Below are positions 39,015-46,400 of a stretch of DNA of 64,000 bases, piece after piece. This DNA is from Devosia sp. 66-14. GTDB lineage: Bacteria > Pseudomonadota > Alphaproteobacteria > Rhizobiales > Devosiaceae. Numbering within the stretch: position 1 is the stretch's first letter; each line of letters opens with the position of its first letter. A program made the position numbers and the translations under genes. The notes below the pieces were generated by a model. The model had not been told where the DNA came from, searched no databases, and worked only from the letters and a program-made list of their open reading frames with translations. The stretch lies in NCBI GenBank assembly GCA_001899085.1, contig MKVB01000005.1, forward strand, positions 282,916 through 346,915. Direction: 5' to 3'.

Positions 39015-40253
39015 ATGCCGGCGACGACCACCCAACCCTGGCGCAACCGCAGCTATCACCGGCGCTGGCTCCTCGAGCAGGCTGACGGGCTGTTCGGGTT
39101 CTTCCAGAATCGGGCGTTCAACCCCGGCGGCGGCTTCTTCGACCTCGACCCGACCGGTCGGCCATTGAACACCGCCAACCCGGTGCGCGGCATCCATTCG
39201 ACGGCGCGCATGGTGCACTGCTTCGTCATCGGCAGCCTGCTCGGGCGGCCGGGCTCGGACCTGATCGTCGACCACGGCATGAGGTTCCTATGGGAGCGGC
39301 ATCGCGATGCCAAGGCCGGGGGCTATTTCTGGACCGTCGACAATGACGGGCCGCGCGATGGCCGCAAGCAAGGCTATGGCCACGCCTTCGTGCTGCTCGC
39401 CGCCTCGAGCGGCAAGCTGCTCGGACACCCCCTGGCCGACAAGATGCTGGCCGACGTGACCGAGATCCTCGAGACGAAATTCTGGGAGGACCAGCACGGC
39501 GCCATTGCCGAGGAGTTCAACGCCGACTGGTCGCCGATCGCGCCCTATCACGGGCAGAACTCCAACATGCACCTGACCGAGGCGCTGATGGCGGCGTTCG
39601 AGGCGACCGGCGAGCGCAGCTATCTCGACAAGGCGGAGCGCATCGCCGACCTGATCATCCGGCGCAAGGCGGGCGAGAACGGCTTCCGCGTGGCCGAGCA
39701 TTTCGACGGCAACTGGCAGGTCGACAAAGGCTATCTCGGCGACCAGATGTTCCGGCCGCCCGGCACCACGCCCGGCCACTGGCTGGAATGGGCGCGCCTC
39801 GTGCTGCAGGTCTGGGCGCTGGGCGGCAAGCAGCACGCCTGGATGCCGGATGCGGCAGAGGCGTTGTTCAAGCAGTCGATTACGCTCGGTTGGGACAAGG
39901 CCAAAGGCGGCTTCTTCTACAACCTTGACTGGAACGACAAGCCGGATATGCGTGACAAGCTGTGGTGGCCGGCCTCCGAAGGCGTCGGCGCTGCGGCGTT
40001 CCTCTGCGAGCATCGGCCGAGCGCCTTCCACGAAGAGTGGTACCGCCATATCTGGGACGTGATCGCGCGTTCGTTCATCGACGAGCAAAACGGCGGCTGG
40101 CACGAGCAGCTGACCGAGGACCTGCAGCCGAGCTACACGCTGTTCGGCGGCAAGGGCGATATCTATCACGCGCTGCAGGCGTGCCTGATCCCGCTCTATC
40201 CGGCGACCGGCAGTTTGACCAAGGGGATCCTGGCGGAGATCTCCGCCCAGTAG
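39015..40253 (+). CDS. AGE-family sugar epimerase/isomerase (mannose-isomerase/YihS-like)
   Basis: A 412-residue (alpha/alpha)6-barrel enzyme. Marks are NPVRGIHSTARMVHCFVIG, YGHAFVLLAAS, HGQNSNMHLTEALMAAFEATGE, PGHWLEWARLVLQ and WWPASEGVGAAAFL, with the conserved histidines and arginine of the catalytic pocket. The family interconverts aldoses and ketoses (mannose/fructose, sulfoquinovose) or epimerises N-acetylglucosamine. I chose ATG 39015 with GAGGGA upstream; an ATG five codons earlier exists. It is separated from the nucleoside cassette by a repeat and has its own promoter region. Confidence 0.9.
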   Translation: MPATTTQPWRNRSYHRRWLLEQADGLFGFFQNRAFNPGGGFFDLDPTGRPLNTANPVRGIHSTARMVHCFVIGSLLGRPGSDLIVDHGMRFLWERHRDAKAGGYFWTVDNDGPRDGRKQGYGHAFVLLAASSGKLLGHPLADKMLADVTEILETKFWEDQHGAIAEEFNADWSPIAPYHGQNSNMHLTEALMAAFEATGERSYLDKAERIADLIIRRKAGENGFRVAEHFDGNWQVDKGYLGDQMFRPPGTTPGHWLEWARLVLQVWALGGKQHAWMPDAAEALFKQSITLGWDKAKGGFFYNLDWNDKPDMRDKLWWPASEGVGAAAFLCEHRPSAFHEEWYRHIWDVIARSFIDEQNGGWHEQLTEDLQPSYTLFGGKGDIYHALQACLIPLYPATGSLTKGILAEISAQ

Positions 40254-40270
40254 CGGCCGGCGTGCGGCCG
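40254..40270. terminator. Short hairpin after the AGE-family gene
   Basis: CGGCCG-GCGTG-CGGCCG immediately after the stop codon forms a 6-bp stem between two converging genes. No T-run follows. It is a weak terminator candidate. Confidence 0.35.
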
Positions 40271-40331
40271 AAGCACTGGGCGCCTGACCGTCCTGCCCTT
40301 CATCGACAGCGGACGTGGGGCGTCGCCGTCC

Positions 40332-40667
40332 TCACGTCACCTCAGGCAATTCGGTGCGGGAGCTGTAGAGCTTGATCCCCAGCTCGGTGATCTCCAGCAG
40401 CACCAGGTGGATGGCGTCGCTGACCGGGGCGAGCTGCGCTGCGGCAGTGGGGCTGGTGGCGGCGATCTCTTCGACCGTGCGCTGAAACTCGGCGATGTCG
40501 TCGTAGACGGCGGTCGCCGTTTCTTCGAGGCGAACCAGTTGCGCCTCGTCAGGCTTCTGCTCCCGCGCCTGGGCGGCGAGCAGGGTCAGGCGCGCCGCTT
40601 CAGTGCGCCAACGCTCGATGTTCCTGCCGAAATGGTTGAGGCGGTCGGCGATGTCGTTGCTGGACAT
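40332..40667 (-). CDS. Small helical hypothetical protein
   Basis: A 111-residue protein beginning MSSNDIADRLNHFGRN. It is charged and helical throughout, probably a short coiled coil, without signal peptide, membrane segment or known motif. GAGGGTG precedes ATG 40667. Codon use matches its neighbours. It diverges from the tetR-type gene by 114 bp and converges with the AGE gene. Function unknown; such proteins are often annotated as DUF or flagellar/regulatory accessory proteins without proof. Confidence 0.7.
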   Translation of the reverse strand: MSSNDIADRLNHFGRNIERWRTEAARLTLLAAQAREQKPDEAQLVRLEETATAVYDDIAEFQRTVEEIAATSPTAAAQLAPVSDAIHLVLLEITELGIKLYSSRTELPEVT

Positions 40668-40742
40668 GATGTCACCCTCTCGATGCAGCCCTAACGAGCC
40701 GGCGCCGGTTTCGATGCCACCGCCTCGGCGATTATCTGGATA

Positions 40743-40771
40743 TTGACAGAGCAGCCGATAGTGAGTATTCA
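40743..40771 (+). promoter_or_regulatory. Sigma-70 promoter of the tetR-type gene
   Basis: TTGACA (40743-40748), a 17-base spacer and TATTCA (40766-40771) make an excellent vegetative promoter. Transcription should begin about six bases later, only about four bases before ATG 40782, so the message would be almost leaderless. The -10 box is covered by the inverted repeat GTGAGT-N4-ACTCAC. Confidence 0.7.
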
Positions 40772-40776
40772 CTCAC
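40761..40776. promoter_or_regulatory. TetR-type operator over the regulator's own -10 box
   Basis: GTGAGT-ATTC-ACTCAC is a perfect 6-bp inverted repeat with a 4-base spacer. A similar site, GAGTGA-TCAG-TCACTC, lies upstream of the efflux gene (41455-41470). The shared (G)TGAGTG half-site at both promoters is strong evidence for control by the TetR protein encoded between them. Confidence 0.72.
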
Positions 40777-40781
40777 TCACC

Positions 40782-41351
40782 ATGAAGCAGACACGCACCA
40801 ACCTGTCCGACGCGGACACCAGACGAGAGGCCATAATCGAGGCGGCGCTGCTGGCGTTCGCCGATGCGGGGTTTCAGGCGACGCCGGTAACGGCGGTGGC
40901 GGCACGGGCCGGGATCAGCCAGGCCTACGTGTTCAAGCTGTTTCCCACCAAGGAGGAGCTGTTCATTGCCGCGGTGGAGCGCTGCTTCACACGGATCGAA
41001 GAAACACTCGAAAAGAGCGCGCAGACGGTGAGCAGCGGCGATGCCGATGCGATGCTCTACGCGATGGGCGACGGCTATGCCAGCCTGATTGCCGACCGCA
41101 GCATATTGATGATCCAGGTGCATGCGCAAAGCGCCTCGGATGTGCCCGCGATCCGCGCCACGATGCGGGGCGGGCTCAAGCGGATCGTCACCTATGTGAA
41201 GCAGCGCACCGGCGCCAGCGACGAAGCGGTGCAGCGCTTCATCGCCTTCGGCCAGCTCTGCCACCTGATTACCACCACCGATATCGACGAACTCGGTGAA
41301 GACTGGGCCCGCCTCGTGGCCCGCGGCATCCGGCACGTGCCGGCCATCTGA
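40782..41351 (+). CDS. TetR-family repressor of the adjacent efflux gene
   Basis: A 189-residue protein. The N-terminal helix-turn-helix is AIIEAALLAFADAGFQATPVTAVAARAGISQAYVFKLFPTKEELF, and the ligand-binding half is all helical. I chose ATG 40782 because it follows a very good promoter and an operator directly. There is no ribosome site, consistent with a leaderless message. An upstream in-frame ATG at 40743 would lie inside the -35 box. It precedes an MFS drug exporter by 138 bp in the same direction, and both promoters carry matching inverted repeats. It should dissociate on binding an exported toxic compound. Confidence 0.92.
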   Translation: MKQTRTNLSDADTRREAIIEAALLAFADAGFQATPVTAVAARAGISQAYVFKLFPTKEELFIAAVERCFTRIEETLEKSAQTVSSGDADAMLYAMGDGYASLIADRSILMIQVHAQSASDVPAIRATMRGGLKRIVTYVKQRTGASDEAVQRFIAFGQLCHLITTTDIDELGEDWARLVARGIRHVPAI

Positions 41352-41454
41352 TCCGGCCGGGCCAGCCCCGACCGGCGATTCATGACGACGTCCATCGTGG
41401 CGCCCTGCCCGCTCGCCTGCGGGAACACGGCGCCATTCTTTGAAACTCAACGGT

Positions 41455-41470
41455 GAGTGATCAGTCACTC
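41455..41470. promoter_or_regulatory. TetR-type operator upstream of the MFS gene
   Basis: GAGTGA-TCAG-TCACTC, 6-bp arms with a 4-base spacer, lies 20 bases before the MFS start codon and just upstream of its ribosome site. It matches the half-sites at 40761-40776. No clear -35/-10 pair was identified around it. Confidence 0.7.
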
Positions 41471-41489
41471 TATCGACAGGAGAATGCAA

Positions 41490-42917
41490 ATGACCACCTT
41501 AATGGCAACCGCTGCCGAGGCAGCAGCACCGGCCGAGCGCAGCCGCAATCGCTGGCTCGCCCTCACCATCCTGGCGCTGGCGCAGTTTCTCGTGGTGCTC
41601 GACGCCTCGATCGTCAACATCGCGTTGCCCAGTCTCGGCGCGGGACTCGGGCTCGACCACAACCTCCTCACCTGGGTGATCACCGCCTATGTGCTGCCGT
41701 TCGGCGGGCTGCTGATGCTGGGCGGACGGCTGGCCGACCGTTACGGGCACCGCAGGGTGTTCCTCGCCGGGGTGTTCGGCTTCATCGTCGCGTCGCTCGC
41801 TGCCGGGCTGTCGCTCAACGGGCCGATGCTGCTGATGGCCCGCGCCGTGCAGGGCGCCTCGGCGGCGCTCCTCGCGCCGGCGGCGCTGGCCCTGCTTATG
41901 CAGCTGTTCCCGGCGACCGATGGACGGGCCAAGGCGCTCGGCATCTGGGGCGCCGTAGCGGGGCTCGGCAGCGTTGCCGGAGTGCTGCTGGGCGGCGTGC
42001 TGACCGCCAGTATCGGCTGGTCGGCGATCTTTTTCATCAACGTGCCGGTGGGCCTCCTGGTGCTCGCCGCCATCCCGGCGCTGCTGAGCCGCGATGTGGT
42101 GCGCAGCCGGGCGCGGCTCGACCTGTGGGGCGCCATCACCATCACGCTGGGCGTGGTGGCGCTGGTGGCGGCCGCCTCGATGGTGCTCGAAGCGGGCTTC
42201 CTGTCGCCGGTGACGCTGGGGCTGGGCGCAGCCGGCGTGGCGCTGCTCGGGCTGTTCACGGTGATCGAGCTCCGCTCGCCCGAACCGCTGGTGTCGTTCT
42301 CGATTTTCGCCAACCGCTCGGTCACGCTGGGCAACCTCGTGGTGCTGCTGATCGGCGGGGCGGTGGTCGGGCTGTTCTTCGTGCTGTCGCTGCACATGCA
42401 GAACGTCCTCGGTTATGACGCGATGCTCACCGGCCTTACCCAGGTGCCGCTGGCCCTGGCATTGATCGCCGCCGCCGGCGTGCTGCCGCCGCTGATGGCA
42501 AAGGTCGGCTCGGCGCCGACGCTGGCGGCGTCGCTGGTCGTTCTGGCCGGCGGCCTCGTCTGGCTGGCGCTGGCTCCGGTCGACGCGGACTTCGTGCTGC
42601 ACCTGCTGGGGCCGACGATCATCATCGGCGCGGCGCTCGGCGGGGCATTCGTCGCCGGCACCGAACTCGCCGTGCAGGGGGTCACCGACGCCGATAGCGG
42701 GCTCGCCAGCGGGCTGGTGAACACCAGCCAGCAGATCGGCGGCGCGCTCGGGCTGGCCGTGCTGTTCACCCTCGCGACGACGCTCACCAATAGCCTCGGG
42801 GCCGGCGGCGCGAACGAGATCGCAGCGCTCGCCGGTGGCTATTCGGCCGCCTATCTGGGCGCGGCCGGGCTAGCCCTGCTCGGCGCCCTGATCGCCGCTT
42901 TCGCCACCCGCAAGTGA
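41490..42917 (+). CDS. MFS efflux transporter, DHA2 (14-span, EmrB/QacA) family
   Basis: A 475-residue inner-membrane proton antiporter. The first span holds the DHA2 signature LDASIVNIALPSLG. Motif A is GGRLADRYGHRR after span 2, and motif C-like GLGSVAGVLLGG is in span 5. Fourteen hydrophobic segments fit the length. AGGAG sits 7 bases before ATG 41490; ATG 41484 is too close to it. A TetR operator controls it. The 118-residue membrane protein downstream is probably co-transcribed. Substrates of this family are typically hydrophobic drugs or dyes; the exact one is unknown. Confidence 0.93.
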   Translation: MTTLMATAAEAAAPAERSRNRWLALTILALAQFLVVLDASIVNIALPSLGAGLGLDHNLLTWVITAYVLPFGGLLMLGGRLADRYGHRRVFLAGVFGFIVASLAAGLSLNGPMLLMARAVQGASAALLAPAALALLMQLFPATDGRAKALGIWGAVAGLGSVAGVLLGGVLTASIGWSAIFFINVPVGLLVLAAIPALLSRDVVRSRARLDLWGAITITLGVVALVAAASMVLEAGFLSPVTLGLGAAGVALLGLFTVIELRSPEPLVSFSIFANRSVTLGNLVVLLIGGAVVGLFFVLSLHMQNVLGYDAMLTGLTQVPLALALIAAAGVLPPLMAKVGSAPTLAASLVVLAGGLVWLALAPVDADFVLHLLGPTIIIGAALGGAFVAGTELAVQGVTDADSGLASGLVNTSQQIGGALGLAVLFTLATTLTNSLGAGGANEIAALAGGYSAAYLGAAGLALLGALIAAFATRK

Positions 42918-42970
42918 CACCAGCACCGGCGCAATGGCGCGCCGGTGCCCTTTCCCAAGGAGTACTGCAA

Positions 42971-43327
42971 ATGACCACCGACACTTTCACCGCGCGACGC
43001 CAGGACAAGTCGCAGAAGATTGCGCCGCGCTATGTCACCTGGTCGGCCATTGCCGCCCCCGTGCTGGTGCTGACCGGCTGGGCCCTCATCGCCGCAGTGC
43101 CGGTGGCGCTGATGACCTGGGGCAGTTGGACCGACAGGCGCGTTCGGGCGCTGCGCTGGTGGAGCGGGCTGACCGCCCTGCTCTACGCCATCCCGCTGGT
43201 GCAGTACCTGCTACGCACCGACCCCGAAGCCAGCATGTCCTCGATGCTGCACCCGGCGATGGGTATCGCCATCGCGCTCTCGGCCGCCGTGGTGGTGCTG
43301 AAGATCTTCAAGACTCACAGCGGTTGA
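42971..43327 (+). CDS. Small membrane protein downstream of the MFS gene
   Basis: A 118-residue protein with three or four hydrophobic segments (WSAIAAPVLVLTGWALIAAVPVALM, WWSGLTALLYAIPLVQYLL, GIAIALSAAVVVLKIF). AAGGAG precedes ATG 42971. It starts 53 bases after the exporter and is followed by a hairpin, so the TetR-controlled unit probably ends here. No family recognised. Confidence 0.8.
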   Translation: MTTDTFTARRQDKSQKIAPRYVTWSAIAAPVLVLTGWALIAAVPVALMTWGSWTDRRVRALRWWSGLTALLYAIPLVQYLLRTDPEASMSSMLHPAMGIAIALSAAVVVLKIFKTHSG

Positions 43328-43338
43328 AAGCCCGGAAT

Positions 43339-43367
43339 GGCCGGCGACGACCAGTCGTTCGCCGGCC
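43339..43367 (+). terminator. Hairpin ending the MFS operon
   Basis: GGCCGGCGA paired with TCGCCGGCC, plus an inner CGAC/GTCG stem separated by one bulged base, lies 11 bases after the small membrane protein gene. It has no long T-run, but its position suits transcription termination. Confidence 0.5.
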
Positions 43368-43421
43368 GCACAAGACTAGTGCCGTCGGTATTACGGCGTG
43401 GTAATGTAGTCATGCGGAGTG

Positions 43422-43440
43422 CACGCGAGGGGAACGCGTG
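43422..43440. promoter_or_regulatory. Inverted repeats upstream of the giant secreted protein gene
   Basis: CACGCG-N7-CGCGTG (43422-43440) is a perfect 6-bp inverted repeat 30 bases before the start codon. ATTAC-N6-GTAAT lies just upstream (43390-43405). Either could be an operator of the gene at 43471. No -10/-35 pair is obvious. Confidence 0.4.
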
Positions 43441-43470
43441 GCTTAGGGGCGTTAATGGCGAGGAGAGGCC

Positions 43471-46400
43471 ATGGCGTCGTTTTGCGGTCTGCGGACCACC
43501 CGGGATCAGTTCGTCGGCGCACTTGTCGCAACTGTCCTTGCTTTTATCCCCACATCCTTCACCCTGGCGGCGGACGAGGCGATCTTCGCGCCCGGCGAGC
43601 CTGTGGTCACCGGCTTCTCGGGCGTCGTCCCACCTGCGGCGCCGCCGGTGAGCGGCAAGGCGCTCGACTACACCTTCATCGATCCGGCCGGCAGCTCCAT
43701 GGTCATCCAGCAGCTGCAGCCGGACGGGCCGCCGACCGGCCAGTTGATTGCGGCCAAGCCGGTGTTTTCGGCCAGCGCAGCCGATGTCGGGCAGACCTTC
43801 GGGGTGGCGCTCGACGATGCGCCTGAGTTCAGCGGCGCGGCGGCGCCAAACATCTATCTCGCGGCCACCTCGGCCTTCGGCCTCAACATCGTAGTGCCGG
43901 ATGCCGACGGCAAGCCGGTGCGCAGCAAGCGCGGCGCGCCCGGGGCAACGTTCATGCCCGGCCAGTGGGGCGGCGCCGGCGGGGCTGAGGGCTATCCCGG
44001 CAGCATCTGGAAAGTCGATGGCAGCACCGGCGAAATCTCGTTGTTCACCACCATCGCCGCCAATAGCGGCGCCGGGCTGGGCAACCTGGTGTACGATCCG
44101 GCCAGCGCGCAGTTCTTTGTTTCCGACCTCGATACCGGGCTGATCTACCGGCTGGCGGCGGACGGCATCATCATCGATACGTTCGACCACGGCGTCGCCG
44201 GCCGACCGACGCACGGTCTCGCGCCGGTCGCCGATGACGGCAGCGAGATGGCCGTTACCGATCCGGCGTTCAACAGCGAGGATCCGCAAACCTGGGGCTT
44301 CACCCAGCCGGAGCGCAAAGTCTACGGCCTCGCGGTCAATGGCGGCCGGCTGTTCTATGCCGTGGGGCAAGCGGTCTGGTCGGTGCGCATCAATGCCGAT
44401 GGCAGCTTCGGCACGGCGCGGTGGGAACTCGACATCACCGGGCTGCCCTCGAACAGCGAGATCGCCAGCATCGCCTTCGACCCACAGGGCAGGATGATCC
44501 TGGCGCAGCGCGGTCCGCAGGCCGGCAGTTACGACTATTCGGTGTTCGCCGAGGCGAGAAGATCGTCGGTGGTGCGCTACGAGCGCGAGTTCCCCGATGA
44601 TCCGGCAACGCCCGGCACCTGGGTCGAGACACCCGACAGTTACGCCATCGGCATGGCTCCGGACGGCCTCGGCGCCGCAGGCGGCATTGCCCTTGGCCCA
44701 GATTTCGACACGGAGACGGGGACGTTCAGCGGCGCCTGCGATGCCTATCTGTGGTCGACCGGCGATGCGCTGCGCGACAATGGCAATGTCGACGCGCCAC
44801 TCGCGGGCCCGACCCAGGTGCATGGCCTGCAAGGCAACTCCCGCGCCCTGGTGCGGCCGCAGAACGATCCGCCGACGCTCTCATTCTTCGCCGATTACGA
44901 TGGCAATACCGCCGACGATCAGGCGGCGGCCGAGGGGCATGTCGGCGCGGTGGCGATCTGGCAGCGCTGCGAGAACGCGCCGGAGAGCTACGTGCCGCCG
45001 CCGGTGCTGCCGCCGCCCGGTTACGTGCCGCCCAGCTTCGGGCCGCCGCATGAGGAAACCGGCGAACCGGGAGCCTATGGCAACCTGACGCTGGAAAAGT
45101 GGGCCAAGCCGTTCTTCTGCGCCGATGCGGGCGCCGACTGGCTGTGCCACTTCACCATCCGGGTCGAGAACACCGGCATGGTGCCCTATTGGGGCCCGGT
45201 GGTGATCGACGACCACCTGCCGGCCGGCAATCCCGGCGCCAGCATGAGCTTCTGGCCGCAGCCGCCATGGTCGTGCGCCTCGACCGGACCGACGGCCTAT
45301 CAGTGCGTCGCCGGGCCGGTGCTGCTCTACCCCGGCGACGGCGTGGTGCTGCACGAGGTGGTTACGCTGCCCAAGGCGCTGGTGAACTATTGCAGCATCG
45401 CCAATGTGGCGGGGCTGAACTGGGGCTGGGGCGGCGATGCCGATCCGAGCGACGATTTCGGCGTCGGCATCGCCGGCATCAAGGCGCCGGGCTGCGTGCC
45501 GGCCGCCGGCACCGACCTGCTGCTCGACAAGATCGCGGCGCCAAACTGCGTCGATGCCGGCGCGAACTGGAACTGCTCGTATGGCGTGCTGGTGCAGAAT
45601 GCCGGACCGGGCAATTTCAGCGGACCGATCAGCGTGACCGACACGCTGGGCGTCAATGCCCCGGCAACCGTCGTCGGGCCGTGGGGGTGCGTCCAGGCCG
45701 GGCCGGTGCTGACCTGCAACATCCTCGCGCCGCCGGTCAACGTGCCGCCGGGCTGGGCCTCGGGCTTCGTGGTCACGGCGCATGTGCCCAAGAATGTCGG
45801 GCCGCCGCTTTGCGACCTCGACAACAAGGCCAATATCAACGCGCCCGCCGCGGGTTCACCGATGAACCAGGTGGCCGGCAATGACCACGATGCGGTCACC
45901 GACCATATCCCGGATCCGGCGTGCCTCGTGGCGCAGCCGCAGACCGATCTCGAAATGCAGAAGACCGCCCTGGGCTGCTCGCCGTATTTCTATGGCGTCA
46001 ACGGCTACCTCTGCAAATGGCAGATGACGCTCACCAATCTCGGGCCGGACCCGTATGCCGGCCCGCTGAGCTTTGTCGACAATTCGGCCGGGGTGACGGC
46101 CAATGAGCTGACCTTCCTTTATCCGTTCTGTACCGGCACGGCCGTGGTGACCTGCACGCTGCCGGGGGTCGGGCTGGCGCCGGGCGTGCCGGTGGCGATC
46201 CCGTTCCACACGTTCATTCCGGATGGGCCGGCGGTCTGCTCGGTGACCAACAACCTGTCGATCCTCGTGCCCAACCCCGGATCGCCACAGAACCCTGCCG
46301 GCAACGACTCCGCCACCGTGGGGCAGGCGCTGCCCAACCCGGCCTGTTTCGCGCCGGGCGCCCCCAAACTCAACATCCAGAAGACGGCAACCGGCTGCGC

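Noticed and set aside
41465-42602. Minus-strand frames rich in Gln, His and Arg opposite the MFS gene
   Set aside because: They are the mirror of hydrophobic membrane codons; the plus strand encodes a clear DHA2 transporter with a good ribosome site.
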